Source: Gemmatales bacterium
GTDB lineage: Bacteria > Planctomycetota > Planctomycetia > Gemmatales > HRBIN36
DNA length: 64,000 nucleotides
Assembly (NCBI GenBank): GCA_025060195.1
Contig: JANXCQ010000013.1
Coordinates: 54,921 to 118,920, forward strand
Direction: 5' to 3'
A model generated the notes under the pieces. It had not been told where the DNA came from. It saw nothing but the letters and a program-made list of their open reading frames with translations, and did no database searches. Below, piece by piece: positions 35,266 through 43,538 of this stretch; position 1 is the first letter of the stretch, and every line of letters begins with the position of its first letter. Position numbers and translations under genes: made by a program.

Positions 35266-35526
35266 CTGCAGACCTCGACCTGAAGTGGCGGCTCGCGGGT
35301 TTCAGTCAGAATGCAAACTGCGAGCGAGATAAGGTTGGCCTGACGCAGACCAAGCACCCGAAGTGCTTTGGTCCAGCCAGCACAGATGCATGCAGGGAAT
35401 TGATATTGTCCCGACGAGTTTGGTCAACGTGCCCCCCAACGTGTTCACCGCGCATTTCACAGAAGGTAACCTGATACCTGATAGACGCTCAAGCAACCTA
35501 TGGCGCTAACGGTACGGCCCCACGCG

Positions 35527-36033
35527 TCAGGCCGCCAGGGCACGCGATTGCTCTGCTAGGTCGGGCAAGCGGTACTGCATGACGTAAGCATCCTCTCCAG
35601 TATCGGAATAATACCCGCGAAGCACTCGTATGGCCTGGAAACCCAATGCTTTGAAAAACAACTGCGCGGGCAAGTTGCTTTCCCGCACTTGCAGGGTAAT
35701 CTTATTGCGGCGCTGTTGCGACAATTTGCTGATGAGGCGCTCCATCATCAGTCGGCCAATACCTTGACGGCGAAACTGCGGGTGGACTGCAAGGTTGAGC
35801 ACGACCATCTGACTCTTTTGTAACTCATATACGATGAAGCCTAGCAGCTGGTCATGGGTCTCAGCAACCATGCCAATACAATTGCGTTGCCGCAGGGCGT
35901 TAAGAAAATCTTCCTCTGACCAAGGGTTATCAAAACTGGCCTGCTCGATGGCCAGCACTTCTGGCATGTCGCGTTTGATCATCCAGCGGACTTGAATGGC
36001 CAAAGGTTGACCCCGAAGTATTGCCCGTGCCAT
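35527..36033 (-). CDS. rimI: RimI-like N-acetyltransferase (GNAT)
   Basis: A GNAT-fold acetyltransferase that, in the RimI family, acetylates the N-terminal alanine of ribosomal protein S18. About 168 residues from ATG 36033, which has GGGGAGAGG upstream (GTG 36039 is the other option). The core is RDMPEVLAIEQASFDNPWSEEDFLNAL, the acetyl-CoA-binding VHPQFRRQGIGRLMMERLI, and the C-terminal ALGFQAIRVLRGYYSDTGEDAYVM. The NPWSEEDF and YY..TGEDA phrases fit RimI well. It lies downstream of the MazG-like gene, 72 bases apart, on the same strand. Confidence 0.88.
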   Translation of the reverse strand: MARAILRGQPLAIQVRWMIKRDMPEVLAIEQASFDNPWSEEDFLNALRQRNCIGMVAETHDQLLGFIVYELQKSQMVVLNLAVHPQFRRQGIGRLMMERLISKLSQQRRNKITLQVRESNLPAQLFFKALGFQAIRVLRGYYSDTGEDAYVMQYRLPDLAEQSRALAA

Positions 36034-36104
36034 GGGCACCTCTCCCCTGTCCCGAGCGGCCCGACACTGGCCGTGTCATTGCCGCGCTTTCCACCTGAAC
36101 CCCG

Positions 36105-36461
36105 TTAGTCCGTGGCGAAGCGCCCCCGATAGCGCTCGACCGGATACTTGGCAGCATTTTTCGCCAATTTCGCGAGCACGGCATCGCTTAGGTCGATTTG
36201 TAAACTGTTGGCCAAGGCCAACACGTAGCAAGTTACGTCCGCCAGTTCGTCAGCGATAGCTTGGCGGTGCGCAGGCTCAGCTCCCCGTAGCCGAGATTCT
36301 TCCACGTCGAGCCAGAGGAAGTGCTCCATGAGTTCCGCGGTTTCGATAGCCAAGCCCATTACCAAGTTCTTCGGTGCGTGGTAGCGCTCCCATTGTCGTT
36401 CCGCGACAAAGCGGTGCATCGCCTCCCGAAGCTGCATCACAGTTACGGTGCTATCGCTCAT
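36105..36461 (-). CDS. MazG-like nucleotide pyrophosphohydrolase
   Basis: A compact (118-residue) all-alpha NTP pyrophosphatase of the MazG/dCTPase type that cleaves (d)NTPs to monophosphates. It shows RQWERYHAPKNLVMGLAIETAELMEHFLW with the Mg-binding E-x2-E, and DELADVTCYVLALANSLQIDL with the E-x2-D pair, then KNAAKYPVERYRG at the C-terminus, the layout of the human DCTPP1 group. ATG 36461 is preferred because the family starts near there; the frame extends to 36590 without a good start site. It is followed by rimI. House-cleaning of modified nucleotides is inferred. Confidence 0.88.
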   Translation of the reverse strand: MSDSTVTVMQLREAMHRFVAERQWERYHAPKNLVMGLAIETAELMEHFLWLDVEESRLRGAEPAHRQAIADELADVTCYVLALANSLQIDLSDAVLAKLAKNAAKYPVERYRGRFATD

Positions 36462-36951
36462 CGCTAGTGGCTCCCCAGACCCTGCGCCAAGCTGGCTCGA
36501 CCGTGCTCGCAGAGGTGTCTGCAATATCAGATGCGTGGACGGTGCTGCCCAATGAAGCCCCACCGGCTCTGATTGGGCTGCGAGTGCCAAGGCATATACG
36601 GAGGCACTAGCGTTCTGTCAATCCAGTTTACGAGTCGCGAAAAACCCCGCTTGCGCTACAAAACTCATCGGCCAACGGAGCGCAAAACGATCCGGACGCC
36701 AAGCGTCCGGACCTCAGCGCGGCCAAATGGAAGCCCGTCCCCTTCCACTTGCCCCGCGCTGTCATCCCCTGATTCCATGAACAATTTAGCTCACAAACCA
36801 TCCGCAAACAAGGAACAGGCGGTAAGAACAGCAAAATTGTTACAACCAGCTCAGCTCGAGGCAGAATTTCCCTTCGGCGACTCAGCTCGCGGCTTATCAC
36901 GAAAATCCATGAAGCCGTGGTCGGGAGGGCCGTCGGGGCCGCAAGTCCATG
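36462..36951. other. intergenic region with strong hairpin
   Basis: Between the DUF3467 stop and the MazG-like start, both minus strand. The only clear element is the hairpin at 36691-36711. No coding-like frame. Confidence 0.4.
36691..36711 (-). terminator. hairpin TCCGGACGC-N3-GCGTCCGGA
   Basis: A perfect 9-base stem with a 3-base loop. On the minus strand it is followed within 4 bases by TTTT, so it can terminate the DUF3467 transcript, whose stop is 240 bases upstream. Confidence 0.5.
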
Positions 36952-37320
36952 TTAGCCAGGCGATGTTGTGGGCGGACGGGGCTGGACGCGCATGCGTTTT
37001 TGCACGTCCGTTTCCACGTAGCCATAAACCTGCTCGTGCTGCGCCACCGCCATCTGCAAGGCAAACAATAAACGCTTCGCCGTATAAAAACTCATGACCA
37101 CGCGATGAGTCAGCTTAACCGGTTCATTGGGCGACGGCGCCGCTTGCGTATTCAGGCCGAAATCCAGTACCAATTCCTCAGGCGTTCCCGTTACCCGGGC
37201 AAAATTAGCATAAACCGTGGCAAGCTGACTGGTATCTACAGGAAAGTCGCGTAGGGGTGGTTGTGCCGCTGGTGCAGAGCTCGTACTTGCTTGCGCCCCA
37301 GTTTTTTCCTCGGACGACAT
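36952..37320 (-). CDS. DUF3467 protein
   Basis: A 122-residue protein. The core TSQLATVYANFARVTGTPEE then LVLDFGLN matches DUF3467, a short conserved family of unknown role found in many bacteria, followed by VKLTHRVVMSFYTAKRLLFALQMAV. The first 25 residues are Ser/Ala/Pro-rich and likely disordered, as is the C-terminal tail. It is a single gene with a possible terminator 240 bases downstream. Confidence 0.85.
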   Translation of the reverse strand: MSSEEKTGAQASTSSAPAAQPPLRDFPVDTSQLATVYANFARVTGTPEELVLDFGLNTQAAPSPNEPVKLTHRVVMSFYTAKRLLFALQMAVAQHEQVYGYVETDVQKRMRVQPRPPTTSPG

Positions 37321-37705
37321 AGATAGACTCCATTAGCTCGTTAGCGCATTATTGCCACGCAGCTGGCTTATACAATATCGCCGCTGGCACGAGCCAAAAT
37401 TCAGCAGAATCTGGCTCGCACCTTTCTGCTGCAATATTGCATGCTTAAACATAGGATAGGACGTTTCTGCCCGATTGCTAGTGCTGACTCGGCATGCAAG
37501 CACACAAGAGACCACATCACAAGCGCTGGGTATCGTGCTCGTAGGCAGAACTTGCTGATCAGCTCTCAAGAGCCCAGCAGAGTCGCCGCAGCCAGGATTC
37601 GTTCTCAGCGCTAAAGAGTGGAGCCAGTGAATTCTACTTGGTTTCGCTCGTGATTTCAGACGCAACTACAATAACCTCATCAAGCAAGACGCTGCAGGCG
37701 CTGGG
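37321..37705. other. divergent intergenic region, no gene seen
   Basis: About 385 bases between the divergent DUF3467 and APH-AAA genes. No consensus promoter or hairpin stands out. Confidence 0.35.
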
Positions 37706-39301
37706 ATGCCAACTATGGGACTGCGGGACCTTCTGGATGCACTTACGAACGTTCGCGCTTACCCTTTTCCCGTTGACAAGGTCGAAGTTCGCCAGACGCA
37801 TATTTCCGCCGTATTTCTCGCTGGGCCGTTCGCCTACAAAATCAAAAAGCCCGTCCACTTTAGTTTCGTGGACTTCAGCACGTTGGAGAAACGTCGCTAC
37901 TATTGCCAACGGGAGGTTGTGCTGAACCAGCGCCTAGCACCGCAAGTTTACTGCGGAGTCGTCCCGATTACCGTAACCGACTACGGCGTGGCCGTCGAAG
38001 GGGACGGGCGCGTCGTGGAGTGGGCGGTCAAAATGCTCCGCTTACCTGATGAAGCCACGTTAGAATGGCAAGTGCATCACGACATCGTCGAGCACGCCAC
38101 GATAACTCAGGTCGCGGAACGCATTGCCGCTTTTCACCGACAAGCCGAACGCCACCCTCGCATTGCCACCTACGCCACTGCCGAGAAGATCGCAGAGCTC
38201 GCTCAGGGCAACCTCGAAGTGGGACAGCAGCAAATCGGGCACACCATCTCGGCCACGGTGTATCGCCGACTGTACGAACTAACGTCCAGCCGTTGGGCCG
38301 AGCTGCGCTCGCTGTTCGATGCACGAGTCCGCCGACTGGTTCCTTGCGATACGCACGGTGACTTGCGTCTGGAACATATTTACATTCTGCCCGATCAGCC
38401 CCCGCCGCAGAACATTACCATCATCGACTGCATCGAATTCAACGACGCCTTTCGCTACGCCGATCCCGTAGCGGACATGGCCTTCGTGGTCATGGATCTG
38501 CTTTACGAAAACCGCCGCGATTTAGCCGACTTGTTCGCGGCCCGCTATTTCGAAGCCAGCGGCGACGAGGAGGGTCGGCAACTTTTGGCTTGGTACGCGG
38601 CCTACCGCGCAGCCGTGCGGGGTAAAGTACGGGCCTTGCTCGCCCAGGAACCGGAAGTGAGCGGTGATTACCGCCAGCGGGCTTTGGCCGAGGCTCGCCG
38701 CTATTGGCTCCTGGCGCTGCAGCTTTTGGAATCACCCGCCCGACGACCGGCGCTCGTCCTCGTAGCGGGACTGCCTGGCGCGGGGAAATCCACACTGGCA
38801 CGTTGGCTCGCGGAGCGGACGCAGTGCCTCTGGCTACGTAGCGACCTGATCCGCAAGGAATTAGCCGGACTGCCCCCTCACCACCACGCTGCCACCGAGT
38901 TCGAACAAGGCATTTATTCCGCAGAATGGACGGAACGCACCTACGCCGAGATGCTCCGCCGCGCCGAAACAGCTCTGGCCGAGGGGCAACGCGTCATTGT
39001 GGACGCCACCTTCTCGCACGAGCGCCACCGTCAGCTCTTCCTCGAATTAGCCAGGCGCTGGGCCATTCCTTTCCTTTTCCTCCTCTGCCAAGCCGACCCG
39101 CAAACCGTTCACGCCCGCCTCAGCCAACGGCGTAACGACGCTTCCGACGCCGATTGGTCAGTTTACCAGCTGACTGCCCAGCGGTGGCAACCGCCCAGTC
39201 CCGCATTGCAACGTTACCTCATCCCGATCAACACAGACCGCTCCCTGCCGGAAATCTACTCAGAACTCGATCAGCTGCTGCGCCAACAAGGTCTATTATA
39301 A
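37706..39301 (+). CDS. APH-type kinase fused to an AAA/P-loop kinase domain
   Basis: A 531-residue two-domain protein. The N-terminal 330 residues resemble the aminoglycoside phosphotransferase/choline-kinase fold with PFAYKIKKPVHFSFVDFST (the ATP lysine region) and HGDLRLEHIYIL and IIDCIEFNDAFR (catalytic HGD and Mg-binding IDxxE variants, about residues 216-240). The C-terminal 180 residues are a P-loop kinase with GLPGAGKSTLARWLAER (about residues 355-371) and IVDATFSHERHRQLF, like gluconokinase-type or polynucleotide-kinase-type enzymes. This fusion is known in many bacteria but its substrate is not. The start is not well supported; ATG 37715 is an option. Confidence 0.82.
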   Translation: MPTMGLRDLLDALTNVRAYPFPVDKVEVRQTHISAVFLAGPFAYKIKKPVHFSFVDFSTLEKRRYYCQREVVLNQRLAPQVYCGVVPITVTDYGVAVEGDGRVVEWAVKMLRLPDEATLEWQVHHDIVEHATITQVAERIAAFHRQAERHPRIATYATAEKIAELAQGNLEVGQQQIGHTISATVYRRLYELTSSRWAELRSLFDARVRRLVPCDTHGDLRLEHIYILPDQPPPQNITIIDCIEFNDAFRYADPVADMAFVVMDLLYENRRDLADLFAARYFEASGDEEGRQLLAWYAAYRAAVRGKVRALLAQEPEVSGDYRQRALAEARRYWLLALQLLESPARRPALVLVAGLPGAGKSTLARWLAERTQCLWLRSDLIRKELAGLPPHHHAATEFEQGIYSAEWTERTYAEMLRRAETALAEGQRVIVDATFSHERHRQLFLELARRWAIPFLFLLCQADPQTVHARLSQRRNDASDADWSVYQLTAQRWQPPSPALQRYLIPINTDRSLPEIYSELDQLLRQQGLL

Positions 39302-39343
39302 ACCATTGCCGCCGCGCCAGTATGCCTAAGGAAGGAGACCACG

Positions 39344-40738
39344 ATGAAACAGCGAACCGCATTGCTGCTAGCTTTACTATGCCTCACCTTAGTGGTAACA
39401 ATTGCGACCGCCTTGAGGAATTTTCTCTACCACGCCGCCGGCAGTGCCCACGCTAACGAGGTCGAGCAACTTCTAGTCGGTGCGGCCGCAGTTTCCTTAG
39501 AAGCCGACGACACCATGATCATCGGCGGCGGCATCTTCCCAGGCAAAGCCAAAGGACAGGAAGGTCACCTGCGAGCGGTGGCGGTGGTGCTCGAAAAACC
39601 TTCCCAAGGCCGAATGGCCATCGTCGCTTGCGACGTGCTCATGCTAACTCGAGACCTGCTTGACCCCGTTGCGGAAGAAATCGGCCAAAAGTTTGGTATT
39701 CCCGCCGATCGCCTTCTCATCAACGCCACCCACACGCATCACGCTCCCAGCACGGTCACCGTGCATGGTTACCAACGCGAGGAGCTTTTCTGTCGCCGGG
39801 TCCAGCGCGGCATTGTCGAGGCCGTCGGTCAGGCCGTATCACGTTTAGAGCCCGCTGAGTTTTGTTTCGCCTTGGGTCAGGAAGCTACGGTCGGCCAAAA
39901 CAGCCGATTGCTGCTCAAGGACGGAACCATTTACTGGATCGGCCCCCGCGATGACGGCGTTCGACCTACAGGACCGTTCGATCCAGACCTGCCCGTCCTG
40001 GCCTTCCGCAGCATTCGGGGCACCAGAGGCTGGCTGGCCGTCCTATTCAACCATTCCACACACACTATCGGCACACGCCAAGGCGGGGTCCGCTCGCCGT
40101 CGTTCTATGGCTTGGCCGCTCAGGAGCTCGAATCTGAACTCGGCGGCGTCTTCTGTTTCTTACAAGGTGCCTCAGGTTCGACACACAACCTGAGCGTGCC
40201 CGTGGACGAAGCGGTCATTCGCATCAAGAATGCAGTTCGCGAAGCACTGGAGGAAGCCCAGCCCCGACCCGTGAGCCAATTGCGTGGCCTGCGACAAACG
40301 TTCCGTTTCCGCATCCGCCATTTCGACGAAGCACGCGAAGATGAAGCCGTGTCTAAATACTGTCAGCGTCGAGCGGGTCCCTCGGCAGACGGCATTATTC
40401 AAGTCTTCCGCCAGCAACGCAAACTGTTAGCACCCCTACAGGGACAGCAGCGTGAAACTTGGTTGCAAGTGCTGCAAATCGGCGACGTAGCCTTAGTGGG
40501 AGTGCCAGCAGAATTCTTCACCAAGCTTGGCTTGAGCATTAAGCGCCGCTCGCCCTTTCGCTACACATACATTGCCGAACTGGCCAACGATTGGATTGGC
40601 TATCTCCCCGATAAAAAAGCGTTTGAACTCGGTGGATACCAAACTTGGACAGGTCTGCACTGCTATGCTGAGCCAGGCACCGGTGAACGCGTGGTAGACG
40701 AGATCGTGGCTATGTTATCTCGGCTGCACCAACGTTGA
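39344..40738 (+). CDS. exported neutral ceramidase-like protein
   Basis: A 464-residue protein with a signal peptide (TALLLALLCLTLVVTIATAL) and a GGAGACC site. The body follows the N-terminal domain of neutral/alkaline ceramidases: VGAAAVSLEADDTMIIGGGI, IVACDVLMLTRDLLDPVAE, and the zinc-binding NATHTHHAPS and LFNHSTHTIGT motifs. The C-terminal Ig-like domain of true ceramidases is absent. Such short homologues are common exported planctomycete proteins and their substrate is unproven. A small EF-hand frame lies just downstream. Confidence 0.85.
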   Translation: MKQRTALLLALLCLTLVVTIATALRNFLYHAAGSAHANEVEQLLVGAAAVSLEADDTMIIGGGIFPGKAKGQEGHLRAVAVVLEKPSQGRMAIVACDVLMLTRDLLDPVAEEIGQKFGIPADRLLINATHTHHAPSTVTVHGYQREELFCRRVQRGIVEAVGQAVSRLEPAEFCFALGQEATVGQNSRLLLKDGTIYWIGPRDDGVRPTGPFDPDLPVLAFRSIRGTRGWLAVLFNHSTHTIGTRQGGVRSPSFYGLAAQELESELGGVFCFLQGASGSTHNLSVPVDEAVIRIKNAVREALEEAQPRPVSQLRGLRQTFRFRIRHFDEAREDEAVSKYCQRRAGPSADGIIQVFRQQRKLLAPLQGQQRETWLQVLQIGDVALVGVPAEFFTKLGLSIKRRSPFRYTYIAELANDWIGYLPDKKAFELGGYQTWTGLHCYAEPGTGERVVDEIVAMLSRLHQR

Positions 40739-40781
40739 CTTCCTCCGCAGCAATTCCGCGGTTTGAGCCAATGCCCACGCC

Positions 40782-41033
40782 GTGTCCTATAACAAGCCGA
40801 AAAAACATGAGACTCTATTCTACGACCGGGACACTAACCAGGATGTTGAACTCTCCCTGAAAGAGTTTCGCAAAATCATACCCATCAAGCCGAAGCTCAG
40901 GGAAAAGGCCAACACCAGTAATATTTATAGACTCGAGACTAACGCCGACGGGTTCGTCTCCCGTGAGAAGTTCCACGCGGCCAGGCCGACATTACCGCAG
41001 CTACCCGACCGTTCATACCAGCCCCGCGATTAG
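40782..41033 (+). CDS. small EF-hand-like protein or remnant
   Basis: An 83-residue frame with two EF-hand loops: DRDTNQDVELSLKEF (good D-x-D-x-N-x-D-x4-L-x2-E-F pattern) and ETNADGFVSREKF (first position changed). It starts with GTG right after an in-frame stop, has no signal peptide and no clear ribosome site, while planctomycete EF-hand proteins are usually exported. It may be the surviving part of a longer gene. Calcium binding is inferred. Confidence 0.4.
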   Translation: MSYNKPKKHETLFYDRDTNQDVELSLKEFRKIIPIKPKLREKANTSNIYRLETNADGFVSREKFHAARPTLPQLPDRSYQPRD

Positions 41034-41503
41034 TCGGGCTATGTCACACTTCACAGCGGAACCCCTCCACAAACAACGAGAGACTCCAGTCGGCGGGCCG
41101 TTACAAATCAGGCAACATCTCATTTAGCAGCGGAACTAAGGTTTTGTATCCGCGCCTCTAACTTATTCTCGGCCTACGAGTCGGCCTAACCGCGAGTTCT
41201 AGGTTATCGTAGAAGTGCTAAAGGTCATAGATGTCCCCGCGACCTGCTTTACCATAGGTCGCGCGTTCATAACGAAGGAAACTTAGCAATGCTGCACTTG
41301 ACTTTATCGCCATTAGATAGACCGCGACGGGTAACTACAATGTCCGCCGTAAAGACAGGAACATGGCGGCCGTTCGTCAATCAGGCTTCTAAACGCACTC
41401 GATCTGTTGGGTGATTGATCGGTACAGGGGATTTCATGGGGGATGTGCGAGGTGGCAAATGTAGGACTGGAGGGTTATTCGCTTGACGAAGGATATTTCC
41501 AAC
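41034..41503. other. intergenic, no gene seen
   Basis: About 470 bases between the EF-hand frame and the 3' end of the TPR gene. No coding frame, strong hairpin or RNA motif recognised. Confidence 0.4.
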
Positions 41504-42859
41504 TCAGTCGCCGCGGAGTTTCAAACCCAGTTCAGCGAGCTTAGTTCGAACTTCGTTCAGCGAGGTTACACCAAAGTTCTTCACTTCTAATAACTGATCC
41601 GCCGTGTAGTTGATCAAATCGCCCACAGTTTGAATGCCAAGTTTGGCCATGGCCTTGCGTGGGCGCACGCTGAAATTGAGTTCGCTAATCGGCTTGCGAA
41701 GTAACATTTGTTCTTGCTCCGACAGCACGGGTTGCGGGGGCGGGGGAGCTTGCCGAAGACGTGGGTCGAACCGGGCTCCCTCTTCCAGCGCTTGTCCGAT
41801 ACGCAGCCCCCTCGATTCCATGATAGCGCGAAGTTCCTTCAGCGAGGTTTCGCCAAAATTCTTACTGGCCAATAACTGTTCCTCAGTCACGCGCGTCAAA
41901 TCACCTAACGTTTTGATGTTCATCCTCTCTAAACAATTGCGCACCCGCACAGACAGTTCAAATTCGGTTACTGGCGTGTCGAGCACCTGCTGTAACTTAT
42001 CTGGGACGGGTTTGGTCTCTTCCAATAGGACAACTTGGTCACGAGAGGCCAGGGCATCGCGAAGGAAGAGTCTAGGTCGTTCATCCGTAGGAAAGGCGCG
42101 CACCAACCGCTCGTAGCATTCAATGGCACGGTCATACTGGTTGTGGTCTTCATAAAGCACTCCGAGGTTATACAAGGCTCCGACATGGACTGGCGGCTGA
42201 GTGATACAACGTTCTAAACAATGAATGGCCTCTTCGTCATTGCCTGCCAAGTCGTTCAGAAGTCCCAGCTCAAACCAGGCAGCAGCGTGATTCGGATCGA
42301 GTTCGACGGCCCGCTCGAAGTGCTCGGCCGCTTTATCGCGTTCTCCTTCTTCCAAGTCAAGCTTGCCCAGTTGATAGTGATACTCGCCGCTATGCGTACT
42401 CAGGTCGCGAAGTTTGCCGAGGATCTCGCGAGTTTGGTCGAGTCTTCCCTGCTTACGAAACACCTCGGCACGTAATAGTTGCACCTGGCTGGCCGTATAG
42501 CCTTCTCTCTCCGCCCGCTCGAGGGCCTTCAAAGCTTCGTCCCACTCTTCCAAGCTGATTAACGCTTTGGCCAGATAAAAATTCGCCAACGCGCCGTCGG
42601 CCTGTCGCAGATGCTCGGCAGCGTCGCGCGTGCGGCCAAGGAAGTACGAGGCGATGCCAATTTTCAAATGCCACCGCTTGGCTGCCACCCCGCTGGCCTG
42701 TGCCAACTTTTGTTGCATGGTAGTCACGGTGTCCCGAAGCTGACGATATTGCTCCGGGTTTTGTGTCAACGCCAGCCGCAATTGTTGCACCGTGCCTGCA
42801 TCGCATTCTTGCCGCTCCAAAAACAGGGATCGGACATCCCGCCGTACCACGTCCATCAT
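41504..42859 (-). CDS. TPR protein with two RNA polymerase alpha C-terminal domains
   Basis: The 451-residue protein has a TPR array over about residues 60-280 (WFELGLLNDLAGNDEEAIHCLER, GALYNLGVLYEDHNQYDRAIECYE). Two alpha-CTD domains follow, about residues 293-355 (VRVRNCLERMNIKTLGDLTR ... NFGETSLKELRAIMESRGL) and 387-451 (VRPRKAMAKLGIQTVGDLIN ... NFGVTSLNEVRTKLAELGL). Both keep the arginine of the UP-element contact (R265 of E. coli alpha); the first also keeps the Asn-Cys after it. An alpha-CTD without the polymerase-assembly domain could bind UP-elements or recruit polymerase partners. The start ATG follows GAGGGG. The 679-base region upstream holds two palindromes. Confidence 0.9.
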   Translation of the reverse strand: MMDVVRRDVRSLFLERQECDAGTVQQLRLALTQNPEQYRQLRDTVTTMQQKLAQASGVAAKRWHLKIGIASYFLGRTRDAAEHLRQADGALANFYLAKALISLEEWDEALKALERAEREGYTASQVQLLRAEVFRKQGRLDQTREILGKLRDLSTHSGEYHYQLGKLDLEEGERDKAAEHFERAVELDPNHAAAWFELGLLNDLAGNDEEAIHCLERCITQPPVHVGALYNLGVLYEDHNQYDRAIECYERLVRAFPTDERPRLFLRDALASRDQVVLLEETKPVPDKLQQVLDTPVTEFELSVRVRNCLERMNIKTLGDLTRVTEEQLLASKNFGETSLKELRAIMESRGLRIGQALEEGARFDPRLRQAPPPPQPVLSEQEQMLLRKPISELNFSVRPRKAMAKLGIQTVGDLINYTADQLLEVKNFGVTSLNEVRTKLAELGLKLRGD

Positions 42860-42951
42860 AATTCATCCCCTCGCCAGCCCACTGGTTAGCGTCCGAAAGC
42901 GCAGGACACCCTGCACCGCCGCCCAATCGGCCCGCTCTTGAAGTTACTGAC

Positions 42952-42965
42952 TTTTTCCGGAAAAA
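42952..42965. promoter_or_regulatory. palindrome TTTTTCCGGAAAAA
   Basis: A perfect 14-base palindrome about 95 bases upstream of the TPR/alpha-CTD gene. It fits an operator; the A/T tracts resemble half UP-elements. No regulator can be named. Confidence 0.4.
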
Positions 42966-42972
42966 TCACAAT

Positions 42973-43011
42973 TTGCCGAAGAATGATAAACGTTTCCGGG
43001 GTTTTCGGCAA
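42973..43011. promoter_or_regulatory. dyad TTGCCGAA-N23-TTCGGCAA
   Basis: Two perfect 8-base arms with a 23-base centre, 8 bases from the palindrome at 42952. Either a second operator or an RNA hairpin. Confidence 0.35.
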
Positions 43012-43538
43012 GGCGGAGACAGACCGAATCCCTTGAGGAAAAATCTGGTAAACTGGCCTTGACAAGCCCCCTACCTAAATGCGTATTGTTCTATAGAAGT
43101 AACGACGAACGGGCTTAAAGGGTGATCTCGAGACCATAGCGTGCCTGCTCTCGCAGGGCTAGCTGAGTATCGCAAGTATCAGTCCGTGAACTCTTGCCAG
43201 GGACGAAATTAGGTCGTGAGGTTATGGAGACGCCCGCGGGAGGCTGAGGCAAGGCCCGAACCAGTCTCGAGGTGCTTTTTGCGATTTGGCAACCCACCTT
43301 TGACACCTGAGATCGCATACGGCTGGCTTCGCTAGCCTGGTACATTCAAGGAAGCGAACCTGTCTCCGACATCGCTTAGGCGCGCGTAGCTCCCAACTCG
43401 GAGAAAGGTTCGCGCAACCTTCGTTGGTGACTTTGGGGGTTTGACAAACGAATTCCCTGATAGATTGGCCTCGGAGGTCGCGCGTGCGCACTCACTTTAT
43501 TCCCGGGCCCATGCGTACCGCCGAGGACAAGGAGGCTA

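Larger units (their letters stand above)
42860..43538. other. divergent regulatory region, TPR-alphaCTD / prkA operon
   Basis: About 680 bases with no gene. It contains a 14-base palindrome (42952-42965), an 8-base dyad (42973-42980/43004-43011) and a TTGACA at 43441-43446 about 95 bases before prkA; TAGATT lies 14 bases after it, too close for a standard promoter. Confidence 0.45.

Noticed and set aside
36573..37097. 174-residue plus-strand frame
   Set aside because: Antisense to DUF3467 and spanning a hairpin; composition is not protein-like.
43441..43466. TTGACA...TAGATT as a prkA promoter
   Set aside because: The spacing is only 14 bases, outside the usual sigma-70 range.
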